64,000 nt of DNA from Mesoplasma melaleucae (lineage in GTDB: Bacteria > Bacillota_I > Bacilli_A > Mycoplasmatales > Mycoplasmataceae). Shown here piece after piece: positions 12,040-24,086 of this stretch. The notes beneath the pieces were generated by a model that saw only the letters and a list, made by a program, of their open reading frames with translations, did no database searches and was not told where the DNA came from. The translations under genes and the position numbers were made by a program. Location of the stretch: the NCBI RefSeq assembly GCF_002804105.1, contig NZ_CP024964.1, positions 1 through 64,000 of the forward strand. The letters run 5' to 3'. How positions within the stretch are numbered: position 1 is the first letter of the stretch; each line of letters begins with the position of its first letter.

Positions 12040-12217
12040 TCAAGATTTCGTGGTTACCCACACTTGTTTGCCTTTTGGCGTAAATAATTTCAGGCGATAT
12101 ACAATAGTTTATTTGACTTAAATTAGTTTAGAATAATTGATAACTTCATTGCCTAGGTGCATCACAGATAAGATTTGTTATTTTGGGCATCAGTATCTTT
12201 GGTGCTCCTTTATTTCT
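12040..12217 (+). ncRNA. Structured 5' leader or small RNA of unknown family
   Basis: Between the extended -10 box and the first micro-ORF the sequence holds several inverted repeats: GTGG/CCAC with a TTAC loop (about 12059-12070), GCC-TTTT-GGC, and a long imperfect hairpin at 12155-12209. In that hairpin AGG, GCATCA and AGATA pair with TATCT, TGGTGC and CCT, giving 14 pairs with two mismatches. The G-U pairs of GCATCA/TGGTGC become C-A mismatches on the other strand, which favours a plus-strand RNA. I do not recognise the family. It fits no tmRNA, SRP RNA, RNase P or common riboswitch pattern that I know. Confidence 0.45.
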
Positions 12218-12232
12218 ATGTTGGTAAGAGTA

Positions 12233-12352
12233 ATGCTTATTCTTATAAAAACTATTTTATTAGCAGTAACAATTCATCTTATTAAAGAGCTTATTTTATT
12301 CATTATTAAACGCATTTGTAAATGAATGAGAAATAAAAAAGGAGGTAGATAA
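12233..12352 (+). CDS. Small hydrophobic membrane peptide (39 aa), possibly toxin-like
   Basis: A frame open from about 12137 contains ATG 12233 preceded by a weak AAGAG. From there it encodes 39 residues: one hydrophobic helix (LILIKTILLAVTIHLIKELI) and a basic tail KRICKWMRNKKGGR. ATG 12218 is an alternative start with a poorer ribosome binding site. A single helix followed by a W-x-R-N-x-K tail resembles short type I toxins of the Ldr/Fst kind in general plan only, and no homology is established. A UGA-Trp at 12323 lies in the tail. The last codons encode the ribosome binding site of the next micro-ORF. It could also be a phage-derived holin-like peptide, or not translated at all. Confidence 0.35.
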
Positions 12353-12353
12353 A

Positions 12354-12428
12354 ATGAAACAAATAAATAAATTGTTATATTGAAATCTAACCTGATGCCA
12401 ATTATGTTACTTGCTTAACATAAATTAG
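12354..12428 (+). CDS. Micro-ORF of 24 residues with a very strong ribosome binding site
   Basis: ATG 12354 follows AAAAAAGGAGG (12335-12345), one of the best Shine-Dalgarno sequences in the window. It starts two bases after the stop of the preceding peptide, so translation is probably coupled. The product is 24 residues, starts MKQINKLLYW, contains two UGA-Trp codons and two cysteines, and ends directly before the terminator stem. The function is unknown. Support is the ribosome binding site and the packing between coupled stop and terminator, not similarity. Confidence 0.35.
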
Positions 12429-12430
12429 AT

Positions 12431-12475
12431 AGTCACCTTAAATCATTCAATTTCGATGGCTTAAGGTGACTTTTT
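12431..12475 (+). terminator. Strong terminator of the micro-ORF transcript
   Basis: Perfect 11-base stem AGTCACCTTAA (12431-12441) / TTAAGGTGACT (12461-12471) with a 19-base loop, followed by TTTTT. It is oriented for the plus strand. Confidence 0.85.
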
Positions 12476-12500
12476 AAATATCTTTTAAAGTTTAATGAGA

Positions 12501-13859
12501 TTATTTACCAAGACAATATTTTTTAAAGATATTATCAATGATTTCTTCATCATATTGCTCACCAATAAGTTCATTTAAGTAATTTCAAGCTTCATGTAAA
12601 TCAACATTAACAATGTCAATTGGCATTCCAGCAATAATGGCGTTTAGAGATCTTTCTAAACGCTCTTTTACTTGTTCTACAAATGAAATTTGCTCAATGT
12701 TAATTAAAATTAAAGAATCATTTTTTGTTAGTTCTTCACTAATATGTATTTTCTCAATTTTATTAATTAATGCGTTAATATCTTGGTTAATTGCACTTGT
12801 AAATACAACATTATTAAATTGATTTAATAGTTGTTGCTTTTCATCATCTGAAAGTAGTTCACTTTTGTTAACAACTAAAATAAATTTTTTATCTGTTAGT
12901 TTATTAAAAATATTTTTGTTTTCATTATCTTCTATAGATTCATTATTCACAACAAATAAAACTAGTTCAGCTTCTTCAATCATTTTAAATGATTTTTCAA
13001 TTCCTAAACTTTCAACAACATCACTAGTATTTCTAATTCCGGCTGTATCAATTAAATTTAAACTGATATGTTCAAGATTAATTTCACCAGTTACAATATC
13101 TCTAGTTGTTCCGTGAATATCTGTAACAATTGCTTTGTCTTCATTTAATAATGCATTTAATAAAGAAGATTTACCAACATTGGTTTTACCAACAATTGCT
13201 GTTTTAATTCCGTTAGTATTTTTAATTGCCATTTTAGATCTTTTTAATAATTTATTAACTTCAACATTGATATCAGATAATGCACTTGTTAACTCAGGAA
13301 TGCTATTTCCTTCAACATCCTCATAATCAGGATAATCAATTGAAACTTGAATTCTTGAAATAATATCTAATAAGTTTGCTTTCAAGTTAATGATGCTTTG
13401 ATTATGCGTACCACTCATGTTATTAACTCCAATTTTTAAAGCTAATTCATTCTTAGCAAAGATTAAATCATTAATTCCTTCTGCTTGAATTAAATCTATT
13501 TTATTATTTAAAAATGCTCTTTGGCTAAATTCACCTTTATTAGCCATTCTTGCACCGTTCTTGATAATTAGGTTGATTATGCGTTGAGTGTTTAAAATAC
13601 CCCCATGACAAGCGATTTCAACCACATTCTCACCAGTAAAGCTTGCTGGAGCTACGAACGAAGTTAACACAACTTCATCAACTAGTTCATTTTTATCAAA
13701 TAATTTTCTCACTCAAACATTTTTTGTTTCAGTAATTTTAAGATTTAATAGTTTATTAATAATATTAAAACTATCATCTCCACTAATTCTGATTAAAGAG
13801 ATAGCTTGAGTTGAAATATTGGTTGTTGGTGCAACTATTGTTTGATTTATATTATTCAT
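12501..13859 (-). CDS. mnmE: tRNA modification GTPase MnmE (TrmE)
   Basis: With MnmG this GTPase builds the 5-carboxymethylaminomethyl group on wobble uridine U34 of certain tRNAs. The 452-residue frame starts at ATG 13859. The N-terminal formyl-THF-binding domain opens with [20 protein letters not shown]. The embedded G domain has the P-loop GKTNVGKSS, then DIHGTTRD (G2), DTAG (G3) and NKSE (G4 region). The C-terminus ends CLGK, corresponding to the catalytic Cys of the C-[IL]-G-K motif. UGA-Trp codons split it under the standard code. Length is normal. Confidence 0.96.
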
Positions 13860-13898
13860 GTCTATTTCCTTGCTATTTATTATTATACTATTTTAGTA

Positions 13899-13923
13899 AT
13901 AAAAATAGATTCCGAAGAATCAA
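13899..13923 (-). terminator. Terminator between the YfcC relic and mnmE
   Basis: Minus-strand stem GATTC/GAATC (13908-13921) closed by a UUCG tetraloop, followed on that strand by TATTTTTATT. It lies directly after the stop of the upstream minus-strand carrier gene. Confidence 0.6.
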
Positions 13924-13929
13924 TTTGAA

Positions 13930-15474
13930 TTAAGCGATATTTCCACCAATTGTTCCACCAATTGAAATCAATACAATTGCAAGCACAAATAGAATTGCTA
14001 ATATTGGTCACATGACTTTAAAGAACTTTGTATAATCGATTCTTGCTATTCCAATTGCAGCCATCAAAATTCCTGATGTTGAGGTAAATAAATTAATAAA
14101 CCCATTTGCGATTACAAACGCTCTTACTGACTCACTAGCTAAAACTTTTGGGTCTTTTGCAACTACTCCTGAAAGTAATGAGAAAACAGCTCTTGCAAAT
14201 TCTGATGTTGAAGGAATAAATAATGAAAGAGGTAAGAATAAAATAAATAGAATAATTAAAATTCCAATAGATGAATTAATTCCACCAATTGAATCAGATA
14301 ATCCTGAAACAACTAAATCTTGAATCAATGAAGTTTTTAATGATCAACCAATTCTACCAGCAACAGAAATAACTAAACATACACCAAATAAATCTTTTGC
14401 TCCGATCATAAATTGATCTAAGAAACCTTCTTCACCAAGCCCGTTAATAAATTTTAAAACAATTGCTGATACTAAGAAGATAGCAGAAACAACAATAAAT
14501 CCGCCATTACCAAAGCCTTCAGCTGTATTGTTAAATAAGAGATCTGTAAATGTATTCATTCACCAAATTTATAAATGGCCCTCATGTGCTTTCATCTAAA
14601 GGATCATTTTCAAATCCAAAGATGCTATCTTAACCAACCGTGTAAAAAATCATTAATAAGAAGGTAAGACCAAAAACGGTAAGTGTTAATTTTCTTTTTC
14701 ATGTCATTTCAATTTTTTCAGTTGCTTCATTTAAAAAGAATTTTTTATTTGCTTCCATTGTTTTAAAAACAACAGATTTTTGTAGATTCTTTTTAACTTT
14801 TCATGAATATCACATAACAAACATTATTGAAGCAGTTGTCATTACAAATCATGAAACTATTCTTCAAACTAATCCATCTCCAACAGATGTTTCAATTCGT
14901 AAATCTTTAATAGTATCTACAGCAACCCCAATTGCAAATGGGTTAACTGTTGAATTCATAACTCCAACACCAGCTCCAAGTAGAACGATCATAAAACCAG
15001 TTAATTTATCAAATTTTGTAGCCATCATTAATGGAATACAAATCATATAAAATCCTAGTGATTCTTCAGCTAGTCCTTCTGCACTACCAACAATTGAAAA
15101 AAACTATTAATGGAATAATTGCCCAAATCTCTTTCCCTTTTAATGCTGCTGTAATGTTTTGAGAAAATCCTTCTAATGCTTTAGAACAGATTATGATATT
15201 TAAAAATCCACCCAATGCAACTAAAAAAAACAATAATTTTAGCACCACTAACAAATCCATGAATTGGTGCTAAGAATAAATCAAATATTCCTAAAACTTT
15301 AATTTTATCTTTTGTCCCATCATGATGCGTAATGCTTGCTCCATTTCATTTTAAAATTCAACTAATTAAAATGATAAAAGCAATGATTAGTAAAAGAATT
15401 GTAAATGCTGACCAAATTTTAAACTGTTTTTTCTTGGTCTGTAGGAACATTTTTATTTTAAAGTCATTTTTCAT
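13930..15474 (-). pseudogene. Broken YfcC-family (C4-dicarboxylate/amino-acid type) carrier
   Basis: Begins at ATG 15474 behind GGAGGC and runs to TAA 13930, about 515 codons if repaired. It has strongly hydrophobic segments throughout. The best-preserved parts are near the C-terminus: FIPSTSEFARAV, the LFTSTSGILMAA motif (about 14060-14110) typical of YfcC/ArcD-like carriers, and VMWPILAILFVLAI. Frameshifts occur in A/T homopolymers near 15220 and 15100 and again near 14630 and 14560. Family members move dicarboxylates or basic amino acids, and the substrate here is unknown. The good ribosome binding site and several long surviving segments suggest recent inactivation. Confidence 0.75.
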
Positions 15475-15566
15475 CTAAAAGCCTCCAATCTTTTATAATA
15501 TTTAGGCAAGATGATTATATAAAAAAAGAACATTAAAATAGAACATTAAAATGCTCTTTAAATTTA

Positions 15567-17166
15567 TTATTTAATTTTTCTTTTAAAAACTTTATTCTTT
15601 AAAATTATTAAATCTTTTTTAATACTTAAATTATCTTTAACAATAATGTCAGGATTAATTTCTCCGTCTCATCCTTCAAGATAAGGATCTTTTTTAAATT
15701 TATATTCTTGAATTAAAAATACAATTAAATTAATTGATAATGAAATAACTAAGATAATTAAGAATCACATTCCAGATTGAGTAATTCCTCAATCATTCTT
15801 AGCAATATTTTTTGGTTCTCAAATAAAGGCTATTATTCCAAATAAAATGAAAATAGTCATAAAGAATGAAGAAATGATTCCACAAACCATAAATAATTTA
15901 GTTTGTTCAACTTTTACCTTTTTTGTAAAACGATTAACAACCCCAGCAATCATTACAGCTAATACCATAATAAATACTAATGCACTAGTTCCAGAAGAAA
16001 ATCAATTTATATAATCAGCTGGTTTATTTAACAGGTTTTCAATAAATGTAACACTTTGTGATCCAACAGCAGAGTTAATTCCATCTCAACCTTCTCTTTT
16101 TGTACAAATACCAATTGTAATTAAGAAAGTATAAGCAACAATAAAAATTAAGAATTGAATAAATCCTGCTTCTTGATAACTCATAGCTCTTTTCTTAGTA
16201 TAAATAGTTTTATTGTTTGCATCAGATGCTAAATCAACAATTGCAATATCCACAAAGATACTTGAACCTAATAAACAGATAGTCATTAAAATTAAATTAG
16301 AAATAATTCTAGCAACATTGCTTTCTTTACCACCTAACATTTTTTCAAATAACTTAACAATTGATCCATCTGGTGATCCCAAAAATAATGATAAAGCCAT
16401 TAATACATAAAAGATTGCTACAAAGATCATTCCAGCAAATAAAGCTTTAGGTACAACATCTTTATTAGTTGCAGTTTTTTGGGCATTTGCAATATATACA
16501 TAACCATCAAAGGCAAATAGAATTCCACCAAAACCACCTAAGAATAGCACTGGTGATCAACCATATGCATTACCATCACTTGGTCACATAGCACTACTTC
16601 CACCTGTTTTATCAATTAAAATAAACCCAGCAATGAAAGCAATTAATAATGGAACAAACTTAATGATAATTCCAATTACTTGAATTCTTTGGTTAATAAA
16701 TCTTTTATAAACTGAAAGAACAGTACAAGTAATAAAAATACTAATTCCTACTAATAGATAAATAATTAATTGTTGATATGGAAGGATTGGTGCTCCGATT
16801 GCTAATAGTAGATAATTAACAGCTCCAGCAATAAAGACACTTTGTGTACTTGGTATATAAACTCATCCATACATAATTGAAAAGAATGATGCTGTTTTTC
16901 GATTAATAAATATTTTTGCTCAGTTTCCTAATGTACCATTTCCAAAGTGTTTTGTTGATGATGAAATCTCAATAAACACCACCATTGACATAATACAAAT
17001 TACCCCAACAAATGTTCAAAGTATTAAAGCTATAATAGGGTTGTTAGTTTGATTCAATAGTTCACTATTTTTCATGTATATTCCAGAACCAATAACAGTT
17101 CCAATTACCATGACAAAAAGAGTTAAGAATTCAAACGTTTTTGTTTTTGTTTTTCTTGTATTCATT
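15567..17166 (-). pseudogene. APC-superfamily amino-acid permease frameshifted at codon 3
   Basis: From 17162 to TAA 15567 there is an uninterrupted reading (531 codons plus stop) with about a dozen hydrophobic helices and the APC N-terminal signature VIGTVIGSGIYMK. The segment FGGILFAFDGYVYIANAQKT lies in mid-protein, and the tail is basic. However, the only well-placed ATG (17164-17166, AGGAAG upstream) is one base out of register with this frame: an extra T in ATGAATTACAAG seems to have broken it. Translation could start at ATT 17162 or a later internal ATG, but that would be unusual. It is listed as a pseudogene because of the start defect. A sequencing error would restore a normal gene of about 532 residues. 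Substrate unknown. Confidence 0.75.
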
Positions 17167-17334
17167 TTTATGCTTCCTATATTGTTTAAAAATAATTGTA
17201 AATGAAAAAAACTTAAAATGAATTAAAAAGAAACACTTTATTGAGACACTAAAATAGTAAATATTAAAAAACACAATTTATTAAGGTTGCGTTTTTTAAT
17301 TTGATTTCAGTATATTTTCCTAATTATTTTTTGT

Positions 17335-17754
17335 TACAGCTAAATAGACATAATATATTTCCATCTTTGAATAAATCAATATCAGTTGTATATTTTCTTG
17401 TAATTCATTATTTTCTTCAAGATTTCAAATTTTTTTCAAAGACTAGCTATTTTAGAATTTTCTTCAGTAACTTTTTTTGAATATACTATAAACTTTGAGT
17501 CAGTCCCATCATTATCATTTAATTCTAAATCCCAAACTTCATCAGAACCATCTTCAATTATATATCCAGAAGAATAGTCAAAATTCCCCTTTGTAATTAT
17601 TTTCATAATTACTATAAACACCAACCAATTGGTCATTGATTGAATTTTGGAAGGCATAGTTATAAGCATTCATAAAGACTTTTTTTATTTTCTCTTGGTT
17701 CAACTTATCTAAAAAGTTATTTGTTGTAATTGTTTTTAATATTTTGATTTTCAT
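17335..17754 (-). pseudogene. Relic of a GyrI-like effector-binding domain protein
   Basis: ATG 17754 opens MKIKILKTIT, then breaks by a frameshift near 17680. The continuing frames carry DQLVGVYSNYE, then DYSSGYII, WDLELN and KFIVYSKKV, and finally TDIDLFKDGNI (about 17350-17390). This order (VYsnYE...YdyxxGy...tDidlfkdg) matches the GyrI-like / AraC-type effector-binding domain fold, a small-molecule binding domain of about 150 residues. Further frameshifts near 17590 and 17440 remove any usable product. The start overlaps nothing. It lies just downstream of serS on the same strand. Confidence 0.55.
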
Positions 17755-17780
17755 TGTTTGTTACCTATAATTTTTCTAAT

Positions 17781-19049
<1,269 letters not shown>

Positions 19050-19188
19050 AATATCCTCCAAATCATTTAGTGATTTAATATTTAAAGTATAATACAAAAT
19101 AAGATAAAAAATCTATTGATAAAATTACTTAATTGTTAATTTTATTATAGAAATAGAGTAAAATTTAAAAATAATAGGAGAAAACAAA

Positions 19189-20052
19189 ATGGATTTACAA
19201 ATAAGAGCAATAAGTCATAAACATAATGCGAAAATTGCAATTGTTGATATTAGTGAAAGTATGAAACAAATTTGTGATTTACAACAAACCAATCCATTAA
19301 TTAGTATTGCTTTAGCTAAATTTACAATTGGGAATACTTTAATTGCATTAGATAATAAAGAATTAGCAAAAATTAATACTAACTATATAACAAGTAATGG
19401 AGCAGTTAAAAAAATGATTGCTGAATTCCAAAATAACAAACTTAGAGCATATGCACAAGTTAAAGATTTTAATATTGATGAATATATTCCACATGTAAGT
19501 AATAATCCAATTTATGCAACAATTGGAAGCCAAGGTCAATTATTAAATAGTAGAGATATTGGTTTAAAAGAACCTTATGTTTCAACAATTAATACAGATT
19601 CACCTAATATGGATCATATCTGAATGGACTTTTTAAGAGACAGTAACCAAGTTGGTTCATTATTAACAAGTGATGTAATATTAGATGATGATTTAAAAAT
19701 TAAAAAAGTTGTAGGAGTATTAATTCAACTACTACCAGAACATACACAAGAAGATATTGATTTATTAGAAGCTAAATTAGGAAATACTAATTTCTTATGT
19801 GAAATATTAATGAAATCAACAAATTATTATGAAGTAATTAAAGATATTTTAGATGATGCTGAAATTCTTCAAAGTAAAGAACTTATTTTTAAATGTACAT
19901 GCAATGATAAAAAGATTTTAAATTCTGTTAAATTACTTGGAACTGATGAACTTAAAGAAATTGTAGATAGAAAAGAAGATATTCAAGTAATATGTGATTT
20001 TTGTAATAAAGAATACACAGTTAATAATGCTGAATTAAATAAATTAATCTAA
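19189..20052 (+). CDS. hslO: Hsp33 redox-regulated chaperone
   Basis: Cytosolic holdase switched on by oxidative unfolding. The 287-residue frame follows an AATAGGAG ribosome binding site and crosses one UGA-Trp at 19621. The C-terminal redox zinc site has all four cysteines: C236-T-C238 and C269-DF-C272 (CxC...CxxC). The N-terminal domain contains the Hsp33 stretch LISIALAKFTIGNTLIAL. It is divergent from serS, with a 139-base AT-rich spacer that presumably carries both promoters, though no clean -35/-10 pair stands out. Intact. Confidence 0.93.
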
Positions 20053-20063
20053 ATTTAAACAAG

Positions 20064-20104
20064 AGATTTTAGCAAAGTTAAAGGCTAAAACTTTTGTTTT
20101 TTTG
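20064..20104 (+). terminator. Terminator after hslO
   Basis: Stem TTTTAGC (20067-20073) / GCTAAAA (20084-20090), followed within a few bases by a long T run. Confidence 0.7.
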
Positions 20105-20177
20105 TTATTAATGTTAATATTATTAAGATATTGTTTTAACATTTTGAAAAATTTAATAAACAGAAATGGAGACACAA

Positions 20178-21821
20178 ATGGCTGATAACAAAAAAAACGT
20201 AAGTACCAATACTTGATCAAAAGCTGCCAATGAACAAAAAGTAGCTAAATTAAAAGGTAAATCAATTGATAAAGAATTACTACCTAAACAAGAAGAAAAA
20301 CCAGCTAAACAACCAAAACCAGTTGTAGCTAAAACTGAAGCAATTAAAGCTGCTAAAGTTGAAAAATTAGCTGGACTAAAAGTTGTTGCTCAACCAAAAC
20401 CTGCTAAAGTTAAAGCTGAAGCAGTTAAACCAGCTAAAGCTGAAAAAGTAGTTGAACCAAAAACTAAATCAATTATTAAAAGAGATCAAAAATTTATTAA
20501 TGAAATTAAAGAAAAAGAATTAATTAAACAAAAAATCAAAGAAGAAAAAGCAGCTAAAAAGCAAAACAAAATTGACGCAAAAAGAATTTATCAAGAACAA
20601 ATCGAAGAAGAAAAAGCTCGTGTGTTCTTAGAAAAACAAGAAGCTGCTAAAAAATTAGAAGCAGAAGCTGAAGCAAAAAGACTTGAAGAAGAAAAAGTTA
20701 AAGGACTTGCTGATAAAGAAAGATTAGCAGAGGCTAAAAGAGTTGCTAAATTAGAAGAAGAAGCCGAAGCAAAAAGATTAAAAGAAGAAAAAGCTGCTAA
20801 ATTACTTGCTGATAAAGAAGCTAGAAATAAAAAAAATGTAGTAATGGAAAAACAAACTAACAAAAAAACTAAGAATGAAGAAATAATTATTAAAGAAGTA
20901 AAAGAAATTGAAATTTTTGACATTTCAACTCAATCTGAAGCTGAACGTGAATTTATTGAACTTGAACCAAAAACAAACTTTGATAAAGGTATTAAAGGTT
21001 TAAAACAAAAAAATAAATACCAAAAACAATTAACAAGTAAATATTCTAAAAAAATTTTAGCTGATGGTGCAATTATTACAACAACAAATTGCAAACCAAG
21101 TACTGAAAAACACATTATTGAATTAAAAGATGTTAAAAAATCATACATTACTGGAGATTTAGAAACACCAATTTTAAAAGGTATTGATGTTAAATTAGAC
21201 AAAGGTGACTTTATTGTTATCTTAGGACCATCAGGATCAGGAAAAACTACATTCCTTAACGTTATTTCAGGATTAGATAAAGCAACTGAAGGTGACGTAT
21301 TTATCTTAGGATCAAACTTATCATTATTAAAAGATTCACACTTAACAAAATTTAGAAGAAGAAATGTAGGATTTATTTTCCAACAATATAACCTTCTAAC
21401 AAACTTAACTTCAAAAGAAAATGCTGAAGTTGGACAAAACCTTGCAAACAAAAATAAACAAGGAATGAGTATTGAAGATATATTTAAAACAATCGGTATG
21501 AAAGAACAAATGAATAAATACCCTCACCAAATGTCTGGGGGACAACAACAAAGGGTTTCTATTGCCAGAGCATTAGCTAAAAACCCAGAAATCCTATTTG
21601 CCGATGAACCAACAGGAGCATTAGATGAAGAAATGGGACGTAAAGTATTAGAAATTTTAGTTAAAGTTAACCGTGAACAAAAAACTACAGTTGTAGTTGT
21701 TACTCATAACCCTAACATTGCCAAAATTGCTAACACAGTTATTCATATTAAAAATGGATTAATTGACAGTTTAGAGAAAAATAAAAAACCAGCTGATCCA
21801 AAAACAATTGAATGATCATAG
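20178..21821 (+). CDS. ABC transporter ATPase (LolD/MacB type) with a 300-residue charged N-terminal extension
   Basis: The 547-residue frame begins MADNKKNVSTNTWSKAANEQ at ATG 20178 (GGAG at 20168). Residues 1 to about 310 are Lys/Ala/Glu-rich: repeated PAK/VAK/KAE units first, then a long predicted coiled coil of EEEA-K-R-L type repeats (about 125-240). The ATPase follows: Walker A GPSGSGKTT (from G350), signature [15 protein letters not shown] and Walker B ILFADEPTGALD with an H-loop VVTHN. This motif set is typical of LolD/MacB-like ATPases that work with FtsX/MacB-type permeases. No such permease is adjacent. A UGA-Trp is the penultimate codon. The extension may anchor or oligomerise the ATPase. 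Partner and substrate are unknown. Confidence 0.85.
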
Positions 21822-21825
21822 AAAA

Positions 21826-21850
21826 GAAGCCAATAGTGGTTTTTTTCTTT
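21826..21850 (+). terminator. Terminator after the ABC ATPase gene
   Basis: Short stem AAGCCA/TGGTTT with an ATAG loop, followed by a run of seven T, five bases after the stop codon. Confidence 0.5.
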
Positions 21851-21913
21851 GTGATTTTTGTTAAAAAAAGATTTATAATTAAAATATTATATAAAGAAAG
21901 ATGTTGAAATAAA

Positions 21914-24046
21914 ATGAAAAAACTATTATTAACACTATCATCTGTACTTGTGGTAGGGGGAGCTGCGATTTCTGTAGTTTCATGTGGGGTGAAACCAGAA
22001 AAAGAAGTAATATTCATGCTGTTTGGTACAACAAGCAGTTCAGGAGATCAAGAAAAAAGACAAAACTTTCAAGATTTAGCTGATGGATATAACGCAATTC
22101 ATAAAAATGATGAAAATTTTGTACCAATTAAAGTTGTAATGAAAAATTCAAACTACTTAGATTTAGCTATTCAATCAAAAGATAATTTACCAGACTTATA
22201 TGTATCATATGTTGATGCTGCATCAACATATGTAGATTCTTCAGTTGGAAGCAAAGTTAGAGATATGAAAAAATCTATGGGAGATGAAGGATATAATAAG
22301 CTTAATGCTGACTTAATAACACCTGCTTTCATGGAAGAAGGACAATATAGAAATGAACAAATTGTTTTACCATTTGGTAAATCTTTTGACATATCTGTTC
22401 TTAACGTAAACTTATTTATTCAATTTATGGCGTTGTTCCCTGAATTAAAAGCTGATGCAGCTGCACTTGAAAAAACATTTGAAGAATATAACAAGCAAAG
22501 AGCATTATTATTAGATGAATCAGAAAAATGAGCAAAAACAAAAATTTTTGCAGACGGATTAACTTTTAGTACAAAAACTACTGACGCAATCACTAAAGAA
22601 ACAAAGGCAATTGAACTAGATTCTGCACTATTTACTAGTTTAGAAACTTCATTAAAAGAAATTAAAGATGTTGATGGAATAAAAGCATTTTTTAATTCAA
22701 CAAAAAATGTTTTAAACGTTACTAATGCTTTTAGAGAAGTTGTGGCCAATAAAGGTCTTGATGTAAAAGTTACTTTAAATGAACAAACTCGTAAAGAAGC
22801 TGTAACAGCAACAGATAAATATAATTTTGCTTTTGGAATTGATTCACTAGATAACAAATATTACATGGATTGTGCTGCAACAACTGCAGCACAAGAAGGT
22901 GTAATAAATGTTCAAAAACCAATTTCAGAAACTCCTCAAAATGATTTTTGATATAGTACAACTTATGAAAACAAAGTTGCAAATATTGAACTAAACCCAT
23001 ATTCTCAAGGATTTGTTAATACAACTGAATATCTTCAAGGTATGAAAGATGCTGCTTTAAAAAACGGTGATGATTCTATAACAACAGATTGAAGAGATCA
23101 ATGAAACGGTGTATTTTCAACAGCAAGAAAATCAAACAATACACAAAACTGAGTAACTGAAGATTTTGTTAAATCAACAATGTTCATGGCAAGTGCGTCA
23201 TCAGCAAATGACACTTACTTTACTGATCAATTACAAAACAGAGATGTTACAAATAGTGAAGGTGAAATAGTTAAAAAAACATACAGACCAGTAAGTAAGG
23301 CTGACGTTATAACAACATCAACAACAAATGGTGAAGGAACAAACAAAAACGTGTTTCTATCACAAGGAAGAGGAATTGCTGGTTTCCAATCGGAAGGAAA
23401 AAATGCTGTTGAAAAAGAAAAAACAGTTCAAGGATTCTTAAACTATATAATGCAACCAATTAAAACAGCTCAATATGGTTTAAAAACAACTTACATGCCA
23501 GCAACAAAATTAGGAATGAAAATCTATGAAAGTTATTTAGATGGAAGTTACAATAATAAAACTGATAAAATAGGTGATAAAACTAACTTAATTAAAGTTA
23601 TAACTGAAATTGAAAAAGACTATTTTGAAAGAAACATTGATGAAACTGAAGCAAAAGCATTAATTCCTGAATACTTTAAACAAATTTTAAATTCAACAAC
23701 TGGAAAACCAGAAGTTAAAGCGGGAGTAAGTTCAATTAATACTTCATTTATAAAAGACTATTTAAATTCATTAATGAGTAAAGAACAAAATAAAGCAAGT
23801 AGTAATGTTGCTTTAGTTTCTTCAAAAGCAATCCCAACTACAGATATTATTAGATCAAGTCTTAAACCAGCATTAAGTGGTTCACAAGGATTACTTGATT
23901 TAACAAAAAATAATTCAGATTCTAGAAATAAAAAAATGACTGAATTATTAGTTGATGGTGATAACACATATAACTTAGCAAGATACATTAGAACTTATAA
24001 AAATAAAGAGTTCTTTAAAGAAATTAATATCAAAATAACAAAATAA
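21914..24046 (+). CDS. Lipoprotein, sugar-type ABC substrate-binding protein
   Basis: The 710-residue frame starts MKKLLLTLSS at ATG 21914. A lipoprotein signal peptide ends at the lipobox VVSC with Cys24, so the mature protein should be anchored outside the membrane. Two segments mark the family: LPDLYVSYVDAAS in the N-terminal lobe and FLSQGRGIAGFQSEGKNA further on, both with close counterparts in the second locus (LPDLYVSYPDAVS and FLSQGPGIAGFNSQGSNA). Size and order before two MalF/MalG-like permeases indicate a carbohydrate-type system, with oligosaccharide or glycerol-phosphate as possible ligands. The substrate cannot be read from sequence. Several UGA-Trp codons occur. No ATPase gene lies in the cluster, so the ATPase at 34405 may serve both systems. 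Confidence 0.8.
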
Positions 24047-24086
24047 AAATAATTGACAAATTTTTAATTTTGGAGGGTTATTAAAA

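Noticed and set aside
11351-12360. Group II intron carrying the reverse transcriptase
   Set aside because: No domain V-like hairpin, no maturase region and no plausible boundaries were seen. GTGTG on the minus strand near 12065 alone is not enough.
24053-24068. TTGACAAATTTTTAA, seen also near 31422, as a shared -35 promoter element
   Set aside because: Neither copy has a TATAAT at 16-18 bases, and one lies between tightly linked operon genes.
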